A DNA stretch of 64,000 nucleotides from JAAZKI01 sp012799905. Lineage in GTDB: Bacteria; Verrucomicrobiota; Lentisphaeria; Oligosphaerales; Oligosphaeraceae. This document shows positions 1 to 9,827 of the stretch, one piece after another. The stretch lies in NCBI GenBank assembly GCA_050949415.1, contig JBMNFR010000015.1, forward strand, positions 434,001 to 498,000. The letters run 5' to 3'. Under the pieces are notes generated by a model, which was given only the letters and a program-made list of their open reading frames with translations, did not search any database and had not been told where the DNA came from. The stretch's first letter is position 1. The number at the start of each line of letters is the position of its first letter. The translations under genes and the position numbers were made by a program.

Positions 1-64
1 CGAACCAGCCGAATGCCCCCTCTGCCAAAAAGGCGTCCCCATCGACAAACCCGGCTCCAAATAA
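1..64 (+). CDS. pyrE: C-terminal tail of orotate phosphoribosyltransferase (probable), cut by window start
   Basis: Only the last 20 codons are present, ending at TAA 62-64. They read EPAECPLCQKGVPIDKPGSK. A CPLC pair followed by a KPGS(R/K) terminus is the usual tail of bacterial PyrE proteins of the type carrying a Cys-rich end. PyrE transfers phosphoribose from PRPP to orotate in pyrimidine synthesis. The call rests on this short tail alone; another protein ending in a Cys-pair motif is possible. Confidence 0.5.
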   Translation, partial: EPAECPLCQKGVPIDKPGSK

Positions 65-203
65 TCATGTAGCCGAACCGGCCCAACCGGATGTCGCCGC
101 CGTACAGTCGCGCCGCGTCGTCCGGTGAAATGCCGTCACCACTCGACGGCTGGCTGGCAAAGACCAGCCCCGAAAATAGATTCCAACCACCAAAAGTCAT
201 CTC

Positions 204-3140
<2,937 letters not shown>

Positions 3141-3165
3141 ATCGCCCGCCGTCACATAACTCATC

Positions 3166-3924
3166 ATGATCACCACTTCCCTGCATAACCACAGCACCTG
3201 GAGCGACGGCACCGTCGACATCGCCACCATGGCCAACGCCGCTAAAGCAGCCGGCCTCAAGACCTTCGGCATCAGCGACCATTGGGTCATGCTCACGGAA
3301 AACCGCCCCTTCGACATTGGATGGAGCATCCACCCTGAACGGCTGGAACGCTATTTCGAAGAATGCCTCGAAGTCAAAAAACAAGTCGAAACCGAAGATT
3401 TCACCATGCGCATTGGCGTGGAAGTCGACTTCTTCCCCGAAAATTGGCAAAAAAACATAGCCCATCTGGCGAATTACCCGCTTGATTACGCCATCGGCGC
3501 CATCCACAACCTGGACGGGTTTCCGGTTGACAGCTCGCCAAAACCGTGGCAGGCTCTTGATCAAGACGCCATCAATGACATCTGGCGCAAATACTACCGA
3601 CGGCTCAAGGCCCTGGCCGAAACCAAGGCGTTCTCCATCATCGCTCACTTCGACCTGCCTAAAAAATTCGGTTTCCGACCCACTATTGACCTGGATAGCG
3701 AGATTACGGCGGCATTGCAAGCCGTCCGCGACTCCGGCGCCCAACTGGAACTGAACACCGCCGGCTGGTCCAAGCCGTGCGCCGAGCCCTACCCGTCGCC
3801 AAGCCTGCTTAAACGCGCCTTGGCTCTTGACATTCCAATCCTAATCACGGCTGACGCCCATGCCCCACAGCACGTCAACCGAGATTTTGACAAAGCCATC
3901 GAGTTGCTGAACAGCCTGGCTTGA
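3166..3924 (+). CDS. PHP-domain phosphatase, histidinol-phosphatase-like (HisJ/HisK type)
   Basis: The 252-residue protein has the metal-binding PHP signatures: HNHSTWSDG near the N-terminus, a GISDH motif near residue 40, GVEVDFF near residue 85, AHFDLPKKFG near residue 165, and a C-terminal ITADAHAP. These supply the His/Asp/Glu cluster for a trinuclear metal site. HisJ-family members hydrolyse L-histidinol phosphate, but the family includes other phosphoesterases and no his genes are nearby, so the substrate is inferred. It starts 25 bp after secA and is probably co-transcribed with it. It appears cytoplasmic, with no signal peptide. Confidence 0.85.
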   Translation: MITTSLHNHSTWSDGTVDIATMANAAKAAGLKTFGISDHWVMLTENRPFDIGWSIHPERLERYFEECLEVKKQVETEDFTMRIGVEVDFFPENWQKNIAHLANYPLDYAIGAIHNLDGFPVDSSPKPWQALDQDAINDIWRKYYRRLKALAETKAFSIIAHFDLPKKFGFRPTIDLDSEITAALQAVRDSGAQLELNTAGWSKPCAEPYPSPSLLKRALALDIPILITADAHAPQHVNRDFDKAIELLNSLA

Positions 3925-4020
3925 CCCCAGGCAATGCCGCCTTGCACACCCTGCCGTCCGCCTTCGCGCATCCGGCCTAACCATACGCAACGTCTCGACA
4001 GGGGAGAGATTTCCGTTTCC

Positions 4021-4362
4021 ATGACCTATGCAGCGCCTCGAAAATGCTCTGTCATCATCGTGCTGCCGGCCAAAATCGTCCGTTCCACTTGGCAACGCGC
4101 AGATGGCCTGCGCCTGCGCCTCGGCGTAGCCTTATTACTGCTCAACTTCCCCTTCGGCTATGGCAGTCTGCTGCTAGGCAGCATGGCTGCCGCCGCCACC
4201 CAAAACAGCCGCTGGCTCTTCTTAGGGACGGCAGGCTACGCCCTCTCCTGGCTGATGCTGGCCGGAGGAACTGCCTTAGTCGGCTATGAAGCCAAAGACA
4301 CCTTATTCAAAAACTTCCGCCGCAAATGGGCGGCCTGGCAAAAACTCAACCAACGCCGCTAA
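4021..4362 (+). CDS. Small inner-membrane protein of unknown function
   Basis: The product is 113 residues with two clear hydrophobic segments: LRLGVALLLLNFPFGYGSLLLGSMA (about residues 31-55) and a second from about residue 66 to 88, then a basic tail (NFRRKWAAWQKLNQRR). It probably spans the membrane twice. ATG 4021 is chosen over an upstream in-frame ATG at 3934 because AGGGGAGA lies just ahead of it. No family is recognised. It sits 96 bp after the PHP gene and is followed by a 700 bp repeat-filled gap. Confidence 0.6.
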   Translation: MTYAAPRKCSVIIVLPAKIVRSTWQRADGLRLRLGVALLLLNFPFGYGSLLLGSMAAAATQNSRWLFLGTAGYALSWLMLAGGTALVGYEAKDTLFKNFRRKWAAWQKLNQRR

Positions 4363-4403
4363 TTTGCCCTTAAACCATAAAGATATTCCTCGCCCACCCT
4401 TTC

Positions 4404-4985
4404 GTGGGAAGCAGGGATTGCGCTTGCTCTACAGGCCGCCAGGGCGACATACGTCAGCGTGAATCCTGTACTGCAAGCACTTATCGAAAAACTTCGCACA
4501 ATAGCAAAAACTTCCGTGTATTCTGTGTATTCAGTGGTTTAAAAAACAACCCAAAACAAAATTTCGTACTACTATCAGCCAACTTCTTGTTTTGTGTGAA
4601 AGATTTTCTTCAAGTCAACGCTTTTGTGCCGCCTCTCCGAGGCTCAAGCTTGGGTGGACTTCACCCCCAGGTTCCGCTCCGCTTCACCTGGGGTTACTCA
4701 TGGTGCCACCTCTACGAGGTTGGGGTGGCCATCAGGTCATTCTGGCCAAGCGGGAGGCGACTTGAAGTGTTTCTCCACGCCATCCGGCTGTTCAGGCTGA
4801 ATAGTCAAAAAAAACGATAGGCCAAATCGCGAATCCGCTTGCAATCCTATCCCGACGAACAACAACCATATACAAAAATTTCCGTATATTCCGTGTATTC
4901 AGTGGTTACAACAACAACCCAAAAAACAAAAATTTCGTGTCCTTTCGTGTTTTTCGTGGTTTTAAAAAATAGGTTGTGGACAGTT
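4404..4985. repeat. Repeat-rich gap with copies of dispersed repeat family 1
   Basis: This non-coding stretch contains two blocks of the AT-rich phrase ending TTCGTGGTT or TTCAGTGGTT (about 4498-4545 and 4868-4975), the phrase ACTACTATCAGCCAACTTCTTG, a GACATACGTCAGCGTG block near 4446, and GC-rich hairpin modules with CCCCAGG/CCTGGGG arms near 4668-4695. The same modules recur around 15930, 29100 and 48215. Open frames across it are short, use unusual codons and overlap the repeats, so no gene is called. Confidence 0.8.
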
Positions 4986-4986
4986 C

Positions 4987-5023
4987 CTCGCCCCTCGCCC
5001 CTCGCCCCTCGCCCCTCGCCCCT
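4987..5023. repeat. Tandem heptamer repeat, unit CTCGCCC, five copies
   Basis: Five perfect consecutive copies of a 7-base unit lie at the 3' end of the repeat-rich gap, followed by CTAAAAAAG. A shorter run of the same heptamer occurs at about 48655-48678, again beside family 1 repeats. It could be a slippage-prone tract. No function is visible. Confidence 0.9.
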
Positions 5024-5041
5024 AAAAAAGTCCCTCGTATC

Positions 5042-5056
5042 AATCGGTGACCGATT
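5042..5056. promoter_or_regulatory. Perfect palindrome AATCGGTGACCGATT upstream of the HExxH gene
   Basis: The site has two 7-base arms, AATCGGT and ACCGATT, around a central G. An identical copy with the same flanks (ATCAATCGGTGACCGATTAC) occurs at 51107-51121 ahead of the radical SAM gene. Both lie in the 5' region of a plus-strand gene. This suggests either a binding site for a dimeric regulator or part of a dispersed repeat. Confidence 0.5.
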
Positions 5057-5070
5057 ACGGAGCCTGCCCC

Positions 5071-5997
5071 ATGATGCCTGACGACCTGCTCGAACGCGCC
5101 GCCCAGGAAGACCTGGAAGCGCTGGCGCAGCTTGATGCCAATGGCTTCATCTGCGGACGAGACGAAGACGCCGGCGCCTTCACTGAACGCCTGCGCCGGC
5201 TGCGCCGCAATATCGCCAACATGGAACAGGCGTTAGCAGAACAGGGCACGTTCACCATCGAAGACCTCACCGTCTCGGCCGAGGAACGCATCCCGCAGGA
5301 ACTCTTTCTCGAAGTCGCCAGCCACTGCCAGGAACTCTACAGCTTCCATATCGACTGGGTGCCAGGATTCTTTATCAACCCAAAAGCCAGCCTCCTGTTC
5401 GGCGGCTGCGCATATTATTTCTACCCTGACTTCTTCGCCCTCTTCATTATTCGCAAGACCTTCCGCGACCGCGCACGTTGGCTCATCTACCGCCGCCAAG
5501 AGCTGCTGGCCCATGAACTCTGCCATGTCGCCCGAATCGGCCTGGAAAGCATGGACTACGAGGAAACCTTCGCCTACCAAACTGCGGCCAGCTCGTTCCG
5601 ACGACTCGTCGGCGGCCTGTTTCGACGGCAGCATGACTCATTTATGTTCCTGGGCGCCGCGATGCTGATCCTCGCCGGCCAGCTCATTCGCACCTTCTGG
5701 CTCCCAAACCTGCTGACTTGGCCCCTCTGGGTTGTCATGGCCGCCGTCGTCGCATGGCTCGTAACCCAACACCGAACTGCCTGCCAACGCCTCAACGACG
5801 CGATGGCCTCTGCCCAAACCGTCTTCGGCGACCGAACCCAGGCCGTCCTCTTCCGTTGCACCGACCAGGAAATCCGTGACCTGGCCCGCTTGCCCCAAGA
5901 GTCGGTCCAGACTTGGATTGATCGCCAATGCGAACAGCGCTTGCGTTGGAAAATCATCTGTCACCGTTTTCTTCCGCCAGCGAATACACCGCCATGA
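5071..5997 (+). CDS. Membrane protein with HExxH metallopeptidase-like motif
   Basis: The 308-residue protein carries HELCHVARIG at about residues 148-157, an HExxH zinc-site signature, after a region holding hydrophobic stretches (FFALFIIRKTF). Two strong transmembrane segments follow near residues 190-207 and 212-229. Residues 30-60 look coiled-coil-like. A membrane-associated zinc peptidase is inferred from the motif only; no third ligand was assigned and no family is recognised. ATG 5071 is chosen because GGAG lies 8 bp upstream; an in-frame GTG at 5047 falls inside the palindrome. The stop overlaps the next gene's start (ATGA), so the two are translationally coupled. Confidence 0.65.
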   Translation: MMPDDLLERAAQEDLEALAQLDANGFICGRDEDAGAFTERLRRLRRNIANMEQALAEQGTFTIEDLTVSAEERIPQELFLEVASHCQELYSFHIDWVPGFFINPKASLLFGGCAYYFYPDFFALFIIRKTFRDRARWLIYRRQELLAHELCHVARIGLESMDYEETFAYQTAASSFRRLVGGLFRRQHDSFMFLGAAMLILAGQLIRTFWLPNLLTWPLWVVMAAVVAWLVTQHRTACQRLNDAMASAQTVFGDRTQAVLFRCTDQEIRDLARLPQESVQTWIDRQCEQRLRWKIICHRFLPPANTPP

Positions 5998-6362
5998 GAT
6001 TCATCCTCTTCATTTTCTTCCCAGTGCGGGCGCTCGCCTCGTGGATTTCCGGCCTCATCGGCCGGATGGTCGGCGACGGGTTATATTTTTCCAGCCGAAG
6101 CTACGACCGGCCCCAGCCAGCCTACGGCCCCGCGCAAGCCATGCGCACACGAAACGAACCTCTCAAAGCCATGGAATACCTGAGCAACCTCGCTAAACAA
6201 TACCCAGACCTCGCCCGACCATATATTGAAATGATGGACATCGCCGATCGCGATCTACACGACCGACCAACCCTCGAAACCATCTATCAACAAGGCTGCA
6301 AAACCGTCCGCGGCGAGGAAAGAAAAGCCCTTGACCAAGCCTATGATGAAATGACTCGGTGA
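5994..6362 (+). CDS. Small protein with N-terminal hydrophobic segment, coupled to the HExxH protein
   Basis: The product is 122 residues. It begins MRFILFIFFPVRALASWISG, which looks like a membrane anchor or uncleaved signal, followed by a soluble part with helix-rich, TPR-like spacing (AMEYLSNLAKQYPDLARPYIEMM). The start overlaps the stop of the upstream gene by 4 bp (ATGA), strong support for this start and for a shared transcript. It may be a partner of the HExxH membrane protein. The family is not recognised. Confidence 0.6.
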   Translation: MRFILFIFFPVRALASWISGLIGRMVGDGLYFSSRSYDRPQPAYGPAQAMRTRNEPLKAMEYLSNLAKQYPDLARPYIEMMDIADRDLHDRPTLETIYQQGCKTVRGEERKALDQAYDEMTR

Positions 6363-6402
6363 ACCGCCAGCGGCCGAGAACCAGCTTCCGACTTGAGATA
6401 AT

Positions 6403-8382
6403 ATGAACATTTCTACTGACGATATCCTGAAAAACTTGACCGAAGACCAACTGAGCGCCGTCACCCACCTGGACGGGCCGATGCTGGTCGTGGCCGGCGC
6501 CGGCTCTGGCAAAACACGCGTTGTCACTCGCCGCATCGCCTACCTGATCTCGCAACGCATCTGGCCCAGCCAAATCCTGGCCATGACCTTCACTAACCGC
6601 GCTGCACGGGAAATGCAGGAACGCATCGGACGCCTGGTCGGAGAAGTCCCCCGCAATGTCGGCACCTTCCATAGCTGCTGCGCACGCTTCCTGAGACAAT
6701 ATATCGAAGTGCTGGGCGATGGCCGCACTAAGGACTACATAATCTTCGACACCGACGACCAGAAAGCTCTGCTCAAACAATGCCTGAATGACCACCCGGT
6801 CACCGCTGGACTCTCGCCCGGCATCATCGCCGAGCTGATCAGTCGAGCTAAAAGCGCATGCCTCACCCCGCAGGAAATCATGACGAAAGAGGCCTGGGAC
6901 AACGCCGAAGCCATCCTCGAAGTCTGCCAGGCCTATGAAAACCGCCTCCGAGCCCAAAACGCAGTCGACTTCGACGACCTCCTCCTTCTGGTGGCGCGCC
7001 TGCTCCGGGAACGCCCAGCCATCCGCGAAATCATCCATAACCATTTCCGCTACCTGCTGGTTGACGAATACCAGGACACCAACCACTTGCAATACGAACT
7101 GCTCAAACTCCTGGTCAATCCCGCTACCAACAACATCCATGCCACCGGCGACCCTGATCAATGCATCTACTCCTGGCGCGGAGCTGACTACAGCAATATC
7201 ATGAACTTCGAAAAAGACTTCCCGAACGCAGTCATCATACGCCTGGAAAAAAATTTCCGTTCCAGCGAGCACATTCTGAATGCCGCCAGCAGTTTAATCA
7301 GCAACAACCTCAACCGAATTGACAAGACGCTCATTCCGGCTGCCCCGACTGAAAACCCTCAAAAAGTCCGTTTGGTCACGGTGGGTTCCGACCGTGACGA
7401 GGGCTTGTGGATCGCTCGTCGCATCAGGACATTATACCTGAATGGCAACCCCTATCGGACCATGGCGGTCTTCTACCGAACCAACCGGCAGTCCCGAGCC
7501 CTGGAAGAAGCCCTGGTTCGAGCCGGCATCCCCTACCAAATCATCGGCGGACTGCGCTTCTACGCCCGCCGCGAAATCAAGGACTTGCTCGCCTTCCTCC
7601 GCCTGAAAGTCAATCCTGCTGACCGCATCAGCCTCGAACGCGTCGCCGCCTACCGAGGCGGTGTCGGCCCCAAGACCCTCGCCGCTATTGAGCAATGCGC
7701 CCGCGAACACGGCATGGAGTCCTTCACCCTGCTCTGCCAACCTGATTTTGCCCAGCGCTGGAAGAAAAAAGGCGCCAAGGTGCTCGACTTCGCCAACTGG
7801 TGCCGCCAGCTGAACGATCTGCCCTGCACGCCCGTCGGCCATGCCGTCGCCGCTGTCCATGACTTCGCCGACTTCACCCACCATGCGTATGACCGCGAAG
7901 GCCCCCCCGAAGCCCGCCTGGAAAATCTCCAGGAAATGATCACCAACGCAATCCTTTACGAACGCGAGCACGAAGAGGCCGGACTGAATGAATTTCTCCA
8001 GGACATCGCCCTCGTGGCTGATGTTGACGCCCATGATCCTGACCGCGACACCGTAGTCCTGATGACCCTGCATTGCGCCAAAGGCCTTGAATTCCCCTAT
8101 GTCTTCATCGCGGGCGTCGAAGAAGACTACTTGCCGCACGCCAACACCGTCGCTGACCCCGATCAGATTGAGGAGGAACGACGGCTGTTCTTCGTCGGCA
8201 TTACCCGCGGCCGCGAAGAAGTCGCCCTGCTCAATGCCCGCGCCCGCGCCAGCTGGGACGGCGGCTGGGAACGTCAGCCAAGCCGGTTTATCCGCGAACT
8301 GCCGATGGAAGACATCGTCCGAACCAACTTTAACCTCAACAACCCGACTATGCCCAGGCGGCAGACCTTCCGGAGATGGTAA
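6403..8382 (+). CDS. uvrD: UvrD/PcrA-family superfamily 1 DNA helicase
   Basis: This is a 3'-5' ATP-dependent helicase of the repair/replication-restart type. The 659-residue protein has the SF1A motifs in order: AGAGSGKT (near residue 33), motif Ia TFTNRAAREM, motif II LLVDEYQDTN (near 222), motif III GDPDQCIYSWRGAD, motif IV FYRTNRQSRALEEAL, motif V TLHCAKGLEFPYVF, and motif VI EERRLFFVGITRGREEV near the C-terminus. It is shorter than typical PcrA/UvrD (about 720-770) and lacks most of the C-terminal extension that binds RNA polymerase in those proteins. It lies 40 bp after the small ORF and about 90 bp before the adenine methylase. Confidence 0.93.
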   Translation: MNISTDDILKNLTEDQLSAVTHLDGPMLVVAGAGSGKTRVVTRRIAYLISQRIWPSQILAMTFTNRAAREMQERIGRLVGEVPRNVGTFHSCCARFLRQYIEVLGDGRTKDYIIFDTDDQKALLKQCLNDHPVTAGLSPGIIAELISRAKSACLTPQEIMTKEAWDNAEAILEVCQAYENRLRAQNAVDFDDLLLLVARLLRERPAIREIIHNHFRYLLVDEYQDTNHLQYELLKLLVNPATNNIHATGDPDQCIYSWRGADYSNIMNFEKDFPNAVIIRLEKNFRSSEHILNAASSLISNNLNRIDKTLIPAAPTENPQKVRLVTVGSDRDEGLWIARRIRTLYLNGNPYRTMAVFYRTNRQSRALEEALVRAGIPYQIIGGLRFYARREIKDLLAFLRLKVNPADRISLERVAAYRGGVGPKTLAAIEQCAREHGMESFTLLCQPDFAQRWKKKGAKVLDFANWCRQLNDLPCTPVGHAVAAVHDFADFTHHAYDREGPPEARLENLQEMITNAILYEREHEEAGLNEFLQDIALVADVDAHDPDRDTVVLMTLHCAKGLEFPYVFIAGVEEDYLPHANTVADPDQIEEERRLFFVGITRGREEVALLNARARASWDGGWERQPSRFIRELPMEDIVRTNFNLNNPTMPRRQTFRRW

Positions 8383-8470
8383 AGACGCCGCAGCCGCGGT
8401 ACGACCGCCGCCATAGCAAGTTCCCTTCTGTTCACTTCCGCCCTTTTGCTCTTTCTCCCTCGCCGTGTGT

Positions 8471-9610
8471 ATGCAATCACCCTCGGAGTCTGATCTGTCT
8501 TCCCATCCGGACAATCTTGAAAACCCGGCTTATCTGCGCGAGCAGATCATCACCTACCTTGGCAACAAGCGAGCGTTGCTGCCGTTTCTGGGCCGCGCCG
8601 TCAACATCGTCAAGCAACGCCTGGGCAAAAGCCGCCTGCATTGCGCTGATCTGTTCAGCGGCTCCGGCATTGTGGCTCGCTTTCTGAAACGCGACTCCGA
8701 CTTCCTGGTCGCTAACGACCTCGAACTCTACAGCGAAATCACCAACCGCTGCTACCTGAGCAACAAGAGCGACATTGACCAGGACGGATTGCGGCATTGG
8801 CATGAACGCATCCTGGCAGGCATGGCCGCTGATCCGTCGCCCGGGCTAATCACCCGCCTGTATGCACCCCAGGATGACGACCGGATCACACCCGGCGAAC
8901 GCGTCTTCTACTCCCGCCGCAATGCCCTTTTTCTCGATGCCGCCCGTCGTCAGATCGCTCTCCTGCCGGAGTCCTGGCAAGCGCTTTTCCTGGCGCCGCT
9001 GTTGGCAGAGGCATCCGTGAAAGCCAACACTGCCGGCGTCTTCAAGGGATTCTACAAAAACCGGCAAGGCATCGGCCAATTCGGTGGACATGGCCGCCAT
9101 GCGCTGACTCGCATTCTCGGCGCCATCACCCTGCCCTTGCCAGTCCTGTCTAACTTTAGCAGCCAGGTACTGGTCACCCGCCGCGACGCCAATGACTTCT
9201 TCCCCTATCCCGGACTGCCGGAACTCGACCTGTGCTATCTCGATCCGCCCTACAACCAGCACCCATACGGCTCCAACTACTTCATGCTCAACCTGTTAGT
9301 CGAATACCAAGAGCCGACGGACATCAGCCCAGTGTCCGGCATCCCGAAAAATTGGAACCGCAGCCGCTACAATCAGCCCAAACTGGCCGAACCGGCCCTG
9401 CTCGATCTCATTCAGCGCTGCCCAGCCAAATTCATCCTGATATCCTACAACTCCGAGGGCTTCATCCACCCGCAGAGTTTCGCGGCAGAACTAAAACGAC
9501 TTGGTCGCCTGGAAGTGCTGGAGACGACTTATAACACCTTCCGAGGCAGCCGCAATCTCCGCAACCGCAACCTGCACGTGAAAGAATTCCTTTTCCTGCT
9601 GGAAAAATAG
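8471..9610 (+). CDS. D12-class (Dam-like) N6-adenine DNA methyltransferase
   Basis: The 380-residue protein has the D12-class motifs: LGNKRALLPFL near residue 30 and DLFSGSGIVARFL near residue 60 (SAM-binding), and the catalytic motif LDPPYNQHPYGSNYF near residue 257 (DPPY). It transfers methyl from S-adenosylmethionine to adenine in DNA. The central region (residues 100-200) is longer than in E. coli Dam. No restriction endonuclease is adjacent, so it is an orphan methylase or part of a system not obvious here. ATG 8471 is used; no clear ribosome site is seen and an in-frame GTG lies two codons earlier. Confidence 0.87.
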   Translation: MQSPSESDLSSHPDNLENPAYLREQIITYLGNKRALLPFLGRAVNIVKQRLGKSRLHCADLFSGSGIVARFLKRDSDFLVANDLELYSEITNRCYLSNKSDIDQDGLRHWHERILAGMAADPSPGLITRLYAPQDDDRITPGERVFYSRRNALFLDAARRQIALLPESWQALFLAPLLAEASVKANTAGVFKGFYKNRQGIGQFGGHGRHALTRILGAITLPLPVLSNFSSQVLVTRRDANDFFPYPGLPELDLCYLDPPYNQHPYGSNYFMLNLLVEYQEPTDISPVSGIPKNWNRSRYNQPKLAEPALLDLIQRCPAKFILISYNSEGFIHPQSFAAELKRLGRLEVLETTYNTFRGSRNLRNRNLHVKEFLFLLEK

Positions 9611-9827
9611 TGACGCTTTTCCTTGTGCCTGCAAAATCCTACTCCGGCATAAAATCACTATAATTCCGCTAAAAGCCGTTTGAAAAGAGGCTTACAACGG
9701 CCTATTTTTCCCCTGCGGCTCCAGAAATCAAGCCTGCCCCCATGAGACGACCCCATCTAAATTTTGCCGCGTGCGGGATATCATGGTCGGCAGCGAGGGT
9801 GAACCTGTCGGAAAAGGAACTGTTTTT

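Noticed and set aside
4404..4820. 138-codon frame in the repeat-rich gap
   Set aside because: It runs through repeat modules found elsewhere out of frame and has no ribosome site or domain.
4987..5023. Possible CRISPR-like array in the CTCGCCC heptamers or the TGGAC arrays
   Set aside because: Units are 7 bases or degenerate, with no unique spacers of constant length and no cas genes nearby.
6193..7272. 359-codon minus-strand open frame antisense to the UvrD-like helicase
   Set aside because: It lies wholly opposite a helicase with all SF1 motifs; composition is a mirror of GC-rich plus-strand codons and no motif is present.
7432..8514. 360-codon minus-strand frame opposite the helicase C-terminus
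   Set aside because: Shadow of the real gene; no ribosome site or recognisable domain.
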